Positions 47,341 to 59,430 of a stretch of DNA of 64,000 bases are shown here, one piece after another. The notes below the pieces were generated by a model that saw nothing but the letters and a program-made list of their open reading frames with translations, did not search any database and had not been told where the DNA came from. Origin of the DNA: Druceiella hillmani (taxonomy: Eukaryota; Arthropoda; Insecta; Lepidoptera; Hepialidae); contig JAYKKI010000060.1 in the NCBI GenBank assembly GCA_039881145.1, positions 10,688,501-10,752,500 on the forward strand, in the 5' to 3' direction. Position numbers and translations under genes: made by a program. Position 1 is the stretch's first letter. Each line of letters starts with the position of its first letter.

Positions 47341-48230
47341 AAACCAGTTAAGTACAATTAGGGCTTGCAGTACGCCCTCGTGCTTACATATTATGCACAT
47401 TTAGGTACGTATAAACATTTAGGATTACATAGTATGTATATAATTTAAAAATAAAATCTGTTTAGTACGATTAGAGCTCACAAGACGAGGGTACTATACA
47501 CATTTAGGTAGGGGCAAACATTTACGATTATGTAGCATTTCCAGTATTTAAAAATAAAACCTGTTAGGTACGATTAAACCTCGCAGTACGAGGGTACTTC
47601 AAATTAAGGCACGTGTCAACATTTAAGATTACATGGTATTTCTCTTATTTAAGAATAATACCCGTTAAGTACGAGTAGAACTCGCAGTACGAGGATACTA
47701 TACAGATTTAGGTTACGTATAGGCTTACATAGAATTTCTAAAACATAAAAATAAACCTGTTAAGTACGACTAGTGCTCGGAATACTACGGCACTGTATAC
47801 ATTTATGTACGGAAAACATTTAAGATCACATTGTATTTCTATTATTTAAAAATAAAACCTGTTCAGTACGACTAGAGCTGATAATACAAGGGTACTATAT
47901 ACATTTATGTAAGTAAAAATAGTAATGATTACAAGTGAAACCTAATAAGTGCGATTAGGGCTCGCAGTACGAGGGTACTATACACATTTATGTACGTATA
48001 AATATTTAGGATTACATGGTATTTCTATTAATTAAAAATAAAATCTCTTAAGTGCGATTAGAGCTCTTAGTATGAGGATACTATATATATTAGGTACGTA
48101 TAAACATTTAGGATTACAAAGTATTTCTATTATTTAAAAGTGAAACCTAATAAATGCGATTAGGACCCGCAGTACGAGGGTACTATACACATTTAGGTAC
48201 CTACAAATAAGAAGAGATTACATAGAAGTT
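47341..48230. repeat. ~100-bp minisatellite, nine units
   Basis: Units begin with an AAAACCTGTTAAGTACGATT-like motif at about 47341, 47453, 47566, 47656, 47752, 47854, 47936, 48040 and 48142 (82-113 bp apart). A consensus unit has AGTACGATTAG, GCTCGCAGTACGAGGGTACT, ATACACATTTAGGTACGTAT, AAACATTTAGGATTACAT and GTATTTCTATTATTTAAAAA. CTCG-CAGTA-CGAG forms a small hairpin in most units. Unit length varies by deletions near the middle. No coding potential is evident. Confidence 0.93.
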
Positions 48231-49281
48231 TTATTAGTGTTAAGATTACATAGAATTTTTATTAGTGTTTAGAAATCACGTATTATTTTTAATCACGTTT
48301 GCTATATCACATTGCCTATTATAAACTTCACAGGGGTAAGATGTCGTGAATTTCTCAAAAATTATGAGATTTATATTCCTTGCTATAGTTTTAGGTAAAC
48401 TTTGGGGAAAATTCTATAAAACCTGTTTTTTTAAATTTATATACGGTTTTTGAGAAAAACGGCTTTAACAGATGAAGGCATAGAAAATATAAAAGTGTAA
48501 TTATAAGGGATACATTTTTTCTCATTTCCGTATGAAACTCTATATATTGAAAAATAAAATCTAATGTGATATCGTGAGATAGGAAATTATTCACTCGTTA
48601 ACATTTCCAATTTTATATTGCCTTGGTGAAATAATAGATTTCAAATTTACTTGAAGTACAGTGGGGTTATACTGTCTCTGATTTTTCAACCATTTGTGTG
48701 GAAGTTCTGAGTAAATTCAAATAGTAGCATTTAATTTAAACTTGCAAATAAAATTATTTCATTCAGTAGGTTTGATAGATATAAATTTCTAAACTTATCT
48801 GGAAATTCAAATTAATAAATAAGACATTTTCAGCGATGACGTAAGAAAAATTAATAGAATATATGAAATATTATTTAATCTGCAAATATAAACGTAAAAA
48901 TATAATATAATATTTCTCGGCGTGTCTAGACGTAATTTAAACTACGTTGACTTAATAAGTACAAATAAACTCAACTCAGTCGTCGTTGGGCGGCTATAAA
49001 AGCTCAACAAAGCTCACTGCGGCAAAGTGGCTCTATAAAGAAATTTAACATCTAAATGCATCTCGAAGGCGGTGTGAACGAAAATAAAATAATTGCGCCT
49101 CCTGATAAGCCAATCGTGACTAGGCATTTCTTTGATAAATTACCAAGTTCGTAACTTTGTCAGTACTATAAGGCAACATTTTACATAGTATAGGCATGAA
49201 AAAACAAATGTTGCGAAAAAATAAATTTTCAAGCATATATTCTAGAAAGGAATTCCTCATTCTATATTTATAACTTAAATG
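48231..49281. other. AT-rich DNA with a possible core promoter
   Basis: No gene recognised. Near 48950-49085 G+C rises and GGCTATAAAAGCTC (48992-49005) and CTCTATAAAG (49031-49040) look like TATA boxes. No initiator lies at 25-35 bases and no reading frame follows, so I do not call a promoter. Confidence 0.4.
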
Positions 49282-49367
49282 ATGATTACTTACAACTAGT
49301 AAATTACTTGGCAGTAGTAATACTTTTATCACTACCACCAAGTAATTTACTAGTTGTAAGTAATCAT
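49282..49367. repeat. Hairpin with 30-bp perfect stem
   Basis: 49282-49311 (ATGATTACTTACAACTAGTA... to TTACTTGG) is the exact reverse complement of 49338-49367, with a 26-base loop that itself contains GTAGT...ACTAC. Directly after it GCAGTTAAACATTTTTTG is repeated (49368 and about 49390). It could be a fold-back element end or a small-RNA precursor; no further evidence. Confidence 0.93.
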
Positions 49368-50836
49368 GCAGTTAAACATTTTTTGAGATAGCAGTTAAAC
49401 ATTTTTTGTTTCATAAAATATTTTAATAAATATATTTTTCAATTTCAACCCAATGACAAATTTCTCTGGAATTTGTGTTATGTCCATATATATAAATATA
49501 CAAATTTCGTACAATTATATATAGATGCATCTGTAACACCTATACATGTAGCAATTAATTTTAAACTGACAGAGTAATATATGTAAAGATTTACTGAAAA
49601 ATGTCTACAGTGGTCGTTGTCACGATATCATTTAAAATTAACATGGTACATGGACAACAATTAAATCGACCACTTTTTGGCAACTATTACCATTTTTTAT
49701 AGTCACGAATGTCCAATATGTTATATAACGAGCACAGCGTTCGATCTTTTGTATAGTTTTCAAGTGAGTTTTGGTGCGTAAATAACAAACGAAATGTGAA
49801 AATTACCCGAAGAGAACATTGAAGCAGAATCGCTTTAGGAATTCCGTTTAGAGTGAAACGACTCGAAATATATGCAAAATGAATAAAAGTGCACTCTCCT
49901 AGGAAACAGCCAAGTTCCAAAGACTTCAAGAACTTATGATCTCCGTAATAATCCTCGCATAAACGACTTCCGATATAATGTTTAGAAAATGTTTAAACCA
50001 ATTTTATCTTAACAGGTCTTAGGTTGAGTTTGCATTATTTGGTGGAGGTGTTTTCCTATTTCTTACTGGAATAGGAAGAAAAACTTCATACCTTGGGCAA
50101 GAATTGAAAATATTCTGTTCGACTACCATATGAACTAAGAATCATGATTACAGTGTGCGATGACGGGTTTACAAGTTAGCAACCTAGTATTTTTCTTTAA
50201 TCATAACTACAATCTGACATAGGCAGACCTTCAGTTTTGTGTTATTTTTTCCACATTAAATATTTTCGTGCGACATTAGGCGAAAACCACGCAGGAAAGT
50301 TGTATGACGCACGCAATTTTTTAATATTATATACGCCCATAGCCAATGTTTGGTATGTTAGGCATGCTTACGTTGTTAACGCTATTTGCGTTAGTTTCTG
50401 GGCATTTTATTTTTGTAGGATAATTTATTGTGTATTGTAAATTTAGAACAAAAAATTGGGTATAGGACATTTTTGTAGTACCTACGTGTAGATATTTTTA
50501 TGATCTACAATGTTTAGCACTAAAAACTGAACCTTGAGCTAGATCCAATAAAATTGCTTGAGTCACCAAAAGATAAAATCGTGTACCATGATTTCTTTAG
50601 TAATTATTTCATTATAAACATAATTTACTTTAAACTGTAGCTAACTTTATATCTATATTCCATTCCATTTCAAAAGAAAATGTTTATAAACAAATGAAAA
50701 TTATTGTTCAGGTATTGTAAATATTTTTCTTATGGTGGTATCAAGAAAATTATATAATACGAATTTATTTGGTATTTATGATTATAAAATGTAATTATAT
50801 AATCATACACAAGCTGTATTTATTAATAGATCATCC
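49368..50836. other. AT-rich DNA, no supported feature
   Basis: Apart from the short duplication next to the hairpin, no feature was recognised. A 67-codon plus-strand frame at 50237-50440 and an 80-codon minus-strand frame at 49687-49929 match no family I know. Confidence 0.45.
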
Positions 50837-51420
50837 ACAATTAAATAAATAATTGATGCATATTCATATACCCTGTCATCTTTGTAATAACTTAGCCACT
50901 GCGCTAATACATGTAATATTGAAGTGTATGTAAATAAAGGCGAACATTGACATTAAAGTTTTAGCTAATATTATTTTTGTTAAATAAATATGTTTAACAT
51001 TAAAAATAATAGTTGAAACGCACAATGGAATAAGACAATTAAATAAATAATTTATGAATGTTCATACACCCTGTTACCTTTCAAATAACTTAGCCACTGC
51101 GCTAATACATATAATATTGAAGTGTATGTAAATAAAGGCGAACATTGACATTAAAGTTTTAATTAATATTATTTTTGTTAAATAAATATGTTTAACATTA
51201 AAAATAATCGTTGAAACGCACAATGGAATAAGACAATTAAATAAATAATTTATGAATGTTCATACACCCTGTTACCTTTCAAATAACTTAGCCAATGCGC
51301 TAATACATATAATATTGAAGTGTATGTAAATAAAGGCGAACATTGACATTAAAGTTTTAATTAATATTATTTTTGTTAAATAAATATGTTTAACATAAAA
51401 AAATAGTCAACGAAACATAC
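50837..51420. repeat. 198-bp tandem repeat, three units
   Basis: ACAATTAAATAAATAATT begins units at 50837, 51035 and 51233. CTTAGCCACTGCGCTAATAC recurs at 50891, 51089 and 51287, exactly 198 apart. Units 2 and 3 are almost identical; unit 1 is more diverged. The last unit ends short, near 51420. The period is in the range of insect satellite monomers. Confidence 0.95.
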
Positions 51421-51524
51421 AAGCAAATAAGAGTTTATGTATTATGAGCTTATTTATACTGCCGGACAATGTATATAACATATATGTCAAAATGTTTTCT
51501 CCACTGTTTTCACGCGAAATAGAC

Positions 51525-51527
<3 letters not shown>
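51421..51527. other. Unique sequence between tandem repeat and microsatellite
   Basis: No feature seen. Reading frames on both strands through here are extended by the adjoining TA run. Confidence 0.4.

Positions 51528-51592
<65 letters not shown>
51528..51592. repeat. (TA)n microsatellite
   Basis: About 32 TA units, abutting the 198-bp tandem repeat region. Confidence 0.97.
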
Positions 51593-51598
<6 letters not shown>

Positions 51599-53494
51599 CA
51601 CCAAGGTTCTGTCTAATTTATTCCTTTTGTATTGTTTAATCATTAATCTAGAACACCATTTGAATGTAATATGGGCCAAATTTAAACCGATTTATTACAG
51701 CTATTTCATTCCAAACAATATAAAGTATATACCGCGAAAGCATATGCAGGTATAGATTTAAGGCGAGTAGGAATATCGAAATTGTTTCAAATTGTTTTAT
51801 AATTCCGAGTTTTGTGTGATCGACAGCAAGAGTTGCCTAGTCTAAAAGTGTATAGTCATACTAGTATAGTAATGTTGATATACATATTAGATATGTTTGT
51901 TTTTTGTAATATTATTTGTTTTGATAATTTATTAAATTAATATGTTTTTTACAGTATAACATTTAATAGTACTGTGGGTATAATCCAATGAGTTTTGTAA
52001 ATATTCATCGACTCATTAAATATATATTTTTCTGTTTTACCATATTTAATTATCAAATCGGTTTGTTTATAAACATTTTGTTCTGGACGGAGTATAGGCA
52101 ATGGAATGGATTATAGGTAGATAAAAATTACTATGTATAACTGACTAGCCTTTACTCATGACTTCGTTGTTGTGGATAACGTAGATGGGTTAATGAATTT
52201 ATTTTTTAATTAGCATATTGCAGCTGCACGCATACTGCATTTTTAATGAATGTGTGGATAAAGTTAGGGTAAGGGCAGATAGATGAGGGATCAGTCCCTG
52301 TATAACGTAACTCAATAAATGTTTTAGTTTGCGGCACAAGAAACTTTTTTGAGATGTCTCATATATAAAATAAACTACATAATACTGTTTATGAGACCAT
52401 CGATGTTCCTTCTTAAAACTAATACTGGAACAATTATTTCATGTTTTTTTATTTATTTCAATCGACCCTGATTATTCAAACTTTAAAATGATTATGCAAA
52501 CTTCAACTTACTATGTCGCATAGTTCAGGGTTCTTTCTATGAAATATAGATATTTTTCTCCTAATCTAATCATTAAACTCCACTATTATTTAAACCAAAT
52601 AAAACTATATTAGAACCAACCCATCGATATGTGAATTTTTAAAATTGATAAGATGATTATTAAGAATACCTCGAAACAAAAGACTTGAAAACTTTACTTT
52701 TTTCTTATATTATGTGCTATTGATGTAACAGTTCTTGCTAAACCCAGATGTATCCTCTGCAGATCGATTGTCAATTTATAATAGCAATTTTTGCGAAATT
52801 AATTCAAGATGGCGTAGCTTAGATATTATTAAATTTTTTGTTGGTTAAAAAATATTTATGGTCACTATTTCTTTTGGTACAAACATTTTACTAAGTATTT
52901 AACTAGCTATACTAGTATTACTTTAATTAAGCTTTTATAAATTTGATTCTCAGATAGCAAAAATAACATTTTAGTGCAGATATAATTTTAATATCACATT
53001 TATCCTTCTGGTTTAATAAACAAACTTATATAAAAGCTAATAAAAAACTAGTTTGGCGTATATTGATATGTCTTTCATGATTATACTTTTTTCATTAAAC
53101 ATTATTTATAGTACGTTTCAATTATATTTATTTTTGATCATTTGTTGTCGGTGGTTTTGGAAAATAATTATGGCTCCGCACATAAGTTATTTGACTTGAA
53201 AAATAAAACTTTTGAATAATACTTACTGCAAGCGAAACGAAAAATACTATACAATTAAATTATTAGGAAATATGAAATAAGGAAATTATAAGATACTAAA
53301 ATCAGCAGAAGAAATTAAAGAAATTTTACCATATTTCTGAACTGACTCAACCAATTAGCATTTCAGATAGTTTTTATGGGATAATGAGATGCGAACTTAA
53401 AAAAATCAGACTCAGTCATTTAAAAGTTTATTAAATGATTAAAAAAATAAAAAAATGACACTAATAGACATATTCTTACCAAAACAAAACAGAC
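51593..53494. other. AT-rich DNA, possible interspersed repeat edge
   Basis: ACTAGCCTTTACTCATGACT near 52144 followed by TCGTTGTTGTGGATAACG resembles the head of the ACTAGCTG-type repeat at 26028 and 56559. The rest shows no feature. Confidence 0.4.
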
Positions 53495-54170
53495 AGACGC
53501 ACACACACACACACATACACAAAGCGCGGACGTGGACGGTCATTCGACCCACGCATAATCGCTCGACCGCCTCTTCATGATCGATATATTCTATGTCTGT
53601 ATTGAGAGTCACATGTAAAATATTGAAGAAAAACCCGGTCTGAATAATAACTATGAATTTTTTTATTCGCACTGGCAGGTCACCTGTACCAGGATTTTTT
53701 TTATTCCTACTGGTAGGCGGTGGCGTCACACTAACATGTTGTTAGCACGACACGGCGGTAGCACGACATTGACACTTGTCCAGCGCGGCCCTTGCACTAG
53801 CACGATACTGCATCAGAACTAGAACCAACACAGCAATGGTACAATACAATACGGCCACGGCATCGGCGTACCCACCATGGCTTGGTAAGTTGTTAGTCCT
53901 GTACTAGCACGGTATCCGAAATGGTACTCGAAGTGGCAGCGGCACAACACTAACGTAAGCGTTTTACTTTAGTTTACCGGGGCTATAGAGTAGAATCCGT
54001 CCTGCATCAAGGTATCTCACAGGTCCGCACACGCACTAAAAATTGACTCGCACGTCTTCTCTCGCTAACGGCTCTCGTATAACTGACGTGGCACGCACGA
54101 GATTGTCTTTATGGGTGAATGAATGTGTGAATGCTGACTCAATAAAGGCATTACAGTACATCCCTTCCTT
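53495..54170. other. GC-rich island, possible solo LTR or gene-derived fragment
   Basis: Strikingly richer in G+C than the window average for nearly 700 bases, starting at a short CA microsatellite (53495-53521). It contains loosely repeated TAGCACGAC/TAGCACGAT motifs (near 53735, 53757, 53795, 53910), a CGCGCGG-poor but CG-containing body, and at 54141 a CTCAATAAAGGC poly(A)-type signal close to its end, as in LTRs. Two reading frames (minus 53439-53729, plus 54043-54255) match nothing known. Neither a tRNA primer site nor a second LTR was found. Confidence 0.4.
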
Positions 54171-54297
54171 ATTATTAAAATTTGTCTGTCATCCATTAAC
54201 AAATCGATATCTAATTAAGAAAAAAAAATTAGATTTATGTAATAATTATTACTGAAATTTTCTCCGGGGCATTCTAACACAGTTTTATTTTCCTTGA

Positions 54298-54334
54298 AGA
54301 ATTTAGTTTACTTTTTTAAAGTAAACTAAATTCT
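54298..54334. repeat. Hairpin, 17-bp perfect arms
   Basis: AGAATTTAGTTTACTTT (54298-54314) pairs exactly with 54318-54334 around a 3-base loop. Confidence 0.92.
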
Positions 54335-56558
54335 TTCTGTAGGTCTGTTCTGTTTCGTTCCTCATGACAGAATCACCTACGTTGGTACTTCTACAGGATA
54401 TGGAGTTTATTTAAAATTTGGTTTCAATTTATTTGCTATATTCTTACTCTTTACATAAATGTTGTCAGCCTAATGTACATCTGATTCAATAGATTTGCAC
54501 TCATTGTCTCCATTCTTTTTACCTATTTCCTTCTGGATTCTGTCTATATCTCTCACCTCTGAATAATTTATTTTATTACTTGCACCGTCTAACGGTGGAA
54601 ATTTGGCTCTATTCTCCCTCGGGACAATTTGGTATATTTATGGGTCAGTTAATATATTTATGAGGCTTGCTCCCACATCTAATACAATGTAAAGTGTTTT
54701 GTCTGAACTTGTTTCATTATAGTAGATCTGACGTCTTTTGTAGTTCCCTTTAATAATGTTTAAATTTATTTCCTGATTTTTTAATGTATTTCCATGTACA
54801 TGGAATTAATGACTCATTAAACTGTGGCGTATCAGAGGTTCGGTAAAAAGAAAAGAGTATTTCAGGATATAGGTTTATAGTGATACATAAGAGGCAATTT
54901 AATATTCTATAAAGATTTGAGACTGACAAAAATATATGCTCTCTAAATAAAAAAGGCAAAAACTACGAAAACAGAAAGTTATTACTTGAAATATATGGTT
55001 AATTTATTTACAGACTTCCTCAAGTATATAATAATTGATAAATTACTTCAGTGAAAGAGTTAATAAAATAAAATCACACTTTCAAAAACCAAAAAAAAAA
55101 ACGCTTTTCTAGCGATATAAAGTTAACCATAAAAAATAGTCTTTAAAAATAAGGATTTTAGTGAAGAAAGAAAGAATGTCTTGATTAAAATTATTTTTGA
55201 GAATTAAAGAGATTATTTAATGAGAATTAAAGAGAATAGAGAGAATGATAAAAAAAATTATATAAATGTAAAAAACCTGGGGGGCTTGTTACGAATATAA
55301 TAGTCGAAAGCATTCCATGCTTTTTATTTTTATTAAAGTAAATTTTAAAAACTAATTTAAAGTTTAAAATTTATTTTCATGTAGGTATACGAACATACCA
55401 TGGATACTACCGTTTCAAGCGAAAATACGAAATATGTTATTTTATTTTGTTATTTTAGTATATTTACATAATATTTTACATGTTATGTAATAAAAATGAA
55501 ATGATAAACCAAAAGGATGGAGCAAAGTGTCTAAATAATTCCTCCACCGAATTTAAATTAATTATTATCTTTCTTTTATTGATAAGTTGTAGGGATGCAA
55601 CAAATTTCTTCCCTCAAAAGCAAATAGTTTTCAGTTAATAAGTTTTAATTGATCATAAAAAAGAAATAATTTATTTTATATAATTTCCATCAATAGAAAT
55701 AGAAGTGCATGTTGCACAAATTTGGTGTTCTGTGTTTATTATTGTGAATTGTGTGAAATAAATTTGAAGTTCATCGTCGGAATACTTCTCCGCGATACTG
55801 AGTACAGTCAGGAAAATTTCAGTTCTGTGTTGTGATAAAACGTTTTGGACTATAATTTGTACGTAGTCATTTGTTAGACAACAAATAAAATTTGTCGATT
55901 AAAGATATCTCTTTCTAAAAACTTGGATGAACTAATCTTAAACTAGACTTACTCTGGATAACTAGACTACAAACCTGGTGCGTAAGTTTAGAAAAGCATG
56001 ACATACATTTAAAACAATTTAACTCACCTGTCAAAATCTATTTTCGAAAGAATGCGAAATATTTCATTATTTTACATAAATATATTTATTGTGTACTAAG
56101 GTATTACAATTTCAATTAAAACATACGTTGAAAAAAACATTTATAGTTACTCATCAATTAATTAAAAAAATATTCTTGATTTTAAAACAATTGAAATTAA
56201 CATGTTGATTCGTATTAAAATTCTTAAGAATTTATACATCGACATCATAAAGACGTCTTGCAGCAAACCATTTATATCATTCCCTAACCCAGCAATCTGT
56301 CAAGATTTCTATTTTCCACAAAGATCTATGTTTAATGAAAAAAAACACATAACAATTCACCGGCAAAATTCATTGTCATCGCCTGACAGAGGTTTATGAA
56401 GCTTTTTAACTAGGCTTTCAATCGATATTTCAGCAGAATTTAGGCAATACTATTCGTAATATATTCATACTTATTAAGCACAATGAATTCGTTAGTAAAA
56501 CCACAACATCACAAACTAATTCACTTCCATATCAGTTTTTATAATTATAGTATTAAAA
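54335..56558. other. AT-rich DNA, no supported feature
   Basis: No coding, RNA or repeat signal recognised; the reading frames at 54750-54959 and 56202-56399 match nothing known. Confidence 0.45.
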
Positions 56559-57172
56559 CTAGCTGTCCCCCAACTTCGTTCGCATGGACTACAAACTCTA
56601 ATCCTGTACTCCATTGAATATTTGGGCCAGCTTAAATGCTAGAACACAGAAAAGGCGCACGTATGTAACAAGTGCCCGTTTTAACGTATAAAACTATACT
56701 TAACATGCTTGTATATCAACTGCGTTGTATGTAGTACGTTCGGTGTTACATATATAATAGAGATTCATGCATTGTAACGCATACCTGCTTTCACAAGCAA
56801 ACGAACACGCCATGCGTACACATTCAATATGGCCTCGCCTTGAATAATTATCAAAACTATTACCTCACAATCTCGTTTTTCCCCACGCCCTCTCCCTCTT
56901 TCCTTCTTTGGTTTTTCCTAGCTGTACACGCGACTCTGTTCGTGTAGTATTCGAAGTAAGAAAAATTATTAGGATTTTTTTCTGATATTAAGATGCACAG
57001 CGAACGTAAATTAAAGATTGACGTATCTTTTTTATTTGTAAGCTGATTGAGATGAAACAAGCCTAAATCTTAGCCCATATTAATTCGAATACTTTACTGA
57101 AAACCGCATTCAAATTATTTCTAGCCGTTGCTGAGGTTAGCGTGCACAACTATGGTGCGCACAAAGAGACAA
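56559..57172 (+). repeat. Interspersed insect repeat (ACTAGCTG type), near complete
   Basis: Head AACTAGCTGTCCCCCAACTT, TCGTTCGCATGG, then tail AAAACCGCATTCAAATTATT, TCTAGCCGTTGCTGAGGTTA and GCGTGCACAA. Similar head and tail phrases (ACCGCAT.AAAATCCGTT..GTAG, then AGCGTACAAAC) are common in insect genomes, by recall. No protein coding is seen; class uncertain (RTE-linked or SINE-like). Confidence 0.55.
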
Positions 57173-57439
57173 AAATTGTAAAAACTGTAGTTTTAGGCTT
57201 AGTAGCGTGTCTTTATTAGGCAGCACTTAGTTTCACTTAATCATATTAGATGTACAGACACAGTTTTTTTATAATTTTATTATATGTATAGATAACACAA
57301 AATTTAACAAGTGGTAAAGAATGTTTTCTTGAGAATGATAAAATATTGATATAAAATAATTTTTAGAGTAGAGCTGTTTGCTTCATTTGAAAGATAAAAA
57401 CATACTAAACAAAATAATTCTAATAAATTTAATTTTTTT

Positions 57440-57499
57440 ATTTGTTAAAGTTGGCTAAACTCTACTCATGTGAGTAGAGTTTAGCCAACTTTAACAAAT
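57440..57499. repeat. Near-loopless 60-bp palindrome
   Basis: 57440-57468 (ATTTGTTAAAGTTGGCTAAA... to CTACTCA) is the exact reverse complement of 57471-57499, with only TG between the arms. A 29-bp perfect palindrome without spacer is unstable in most genomes, so it is either recent or maintained. Confidence 0.95.
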
Positions 57500-58009
57500 A
57501 TGTTGGCAGAAAGGTAAAATGTGTATATAATATAGCCTCATAAAACTAATTTAACTTTGTACCTTGCGGCGCTTTTCAGTTGCAAACTATTAATTTTTGC
57601 TTAATGTTAATGACTTTATGGGTTATAATGTAATATATTGTTTCTAGATCATCTAGAAAACAATTCTAATAAAACAAGGTACCACGTAATAATTAACGGT
57701 TTGTTCTGTATCGTGTTCATGAAAATTTAATGGTAAAAATCGATTCAAAATATTGTGTTACAAATAGATAGTCGAATACAATGAAAGGAAAACATGATAT
57801 TTTACGCTCACATTAAAATTCGGACCTGGACTTTTCCTTCAATGATCAAATCGTTTTCTCCAGTACCATAATTTTTCTAAAGTGTGATACTGAATATAGG
57901 TATATTTTAATGAAAATTTACAATTAAAGAAATATTTAAAAAGCTTTGCAATGAAAGACTAAAGTTGCAAGCTATAGTTAACATAAAATTTTTTATTTTT
58001 TAGAGAATG

Positions 58010-58013
<4 letters not shown>
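57500..58013. other. AT-rich DNA, no supported feature
   Basis: No feature recognised apart from a short CTAGATCATCTAG palindrome near 57646. Confidence 0.4.

Positions 58014-58078
<65 letters not shown>
58014..58078. repeat. (TA)n microsatellite
   Basis: About 32 TA units. Confidence 0.97.
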
Positions 58079-58082
<4 letters not shown>

Positions 58083-59430
58083 TGTATATAATAAAATTTG
58101 CTATAATATAATTCTGCATGTAACTCGATTTAAAGTAATAATTATTTGCTCGTATTTGACATTTCACTAAGTCGTTCGTTGACTCATTATTCAATTAATT
58201 GTTAATTGAACTATCGCATTAGTGATATTTTAGACTGACACAGTAGTTCCCTAGAGTGTGTTGGGGCAATTATCTAGTCAATCGACAGTGGCACATAGCT
58301 TTCTATCCTTGTCCTTCTGAATTAAATAACGCGTTCCGTTAATGCATATTGAAAATTCGTCATTAAAAATATACACGCACCGAACATATAATAATTGACC
58401 ATAAACATTTTAATCATTTGCAATTAGTTGCAATTTAAATATTTCGTAAATTTTTAAATTGCGAGTCTAATATTATTGCAATTTTCTTTAAAAAAAATTA
58501 AAAAAATATTGCAAGTTAACCAAAAGGAAGTAAAGTTGTGTGCAGTTACAAAAGACAGTCTCTGAATTAATTTCTGTCAAGTCTCTGATTTCTGTTTTGT
58601 CAAAAATCGAACAAATGAGTATGATGATCAAATGAGATTTAATAATAAACACACAGACTTTTTTATTTAGGTTATTTCCTTTCTTGCTGTCGGAAACCAG
58701 TACATTTTTCCATCCTTACCTGGCCACGTTTATTGTTCATTTTGGTATTATATTACGCAATTATATTACTGTTAAAAATTTAAAAACAACGGGATGTTAT
58801 TTCGTAAAAGGGTAAATCTTTAAAAGAAAGCGAAATTAAAATATTGACATATTAAATTTTAGCCCATTAATATTTTATAGCACAGGAAACAAACCATACG
58901 AACTTTATTTTGAAGGAGGAAGCCTTTGTAACATTAAATAATAAATTTATCGCCTATAAGTTAACACACCCACGGTAAAAGGATGAATTAAAATTGAAAT
59001 GAGATGATTTTTAAAAAGCTACCCGCAACCATGCTAGAGAAAAGGATTGTATAATCTTAAGGTTTTCAATCTACTTTAATTTTATAATAGTTAGGAGTAA
59101 GCACAGATTAGTGATAACTTAAATTTTCCTTTTTATGTAGTTTTAGTCCAAAAAAAAACCTGCAGTTAAGGAAAGATTAGAAAATACTGAAAGACCTGTA
59201 TAATGTAAAATGAAAATCAATTATATTTTGCACAAAAATAAAAAAAAATTATTTTGGACCAGCGGTGAAAAGGTCCATTACATTCCATTTGATTACATTT
59301 TGGATAATGTGGCAACATTTTAGGTGATTTCAATGTTTTAAATCTGAATACTACTACGGTCACATAAAACATTGTCCTGTCATTCTTTCACTATGGAATC
59401 TCCCTTTAATATATTAATATAAGTAATTCA
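58079..59430. other. AT-rich DNA, no supported feature
   Basis: A small palindrome TTCAATTAATTGTTAATTGAA lies near 58190. Nothing else was recognised. Confidence 0.45.

Noticed and set aside
47341..48230. CRISPR-like repeat array
   Set aside because: Units are ~100 bp and homologous along their whole length with no unique spacers; this is a eukaryotic minisatellite.
48990..49042. TATAAAA-type promoter
   Set aside because: Two TATA-like boxes but no initiator at the right distance and no downstream gene; such strings are common in AT-rich DNA.
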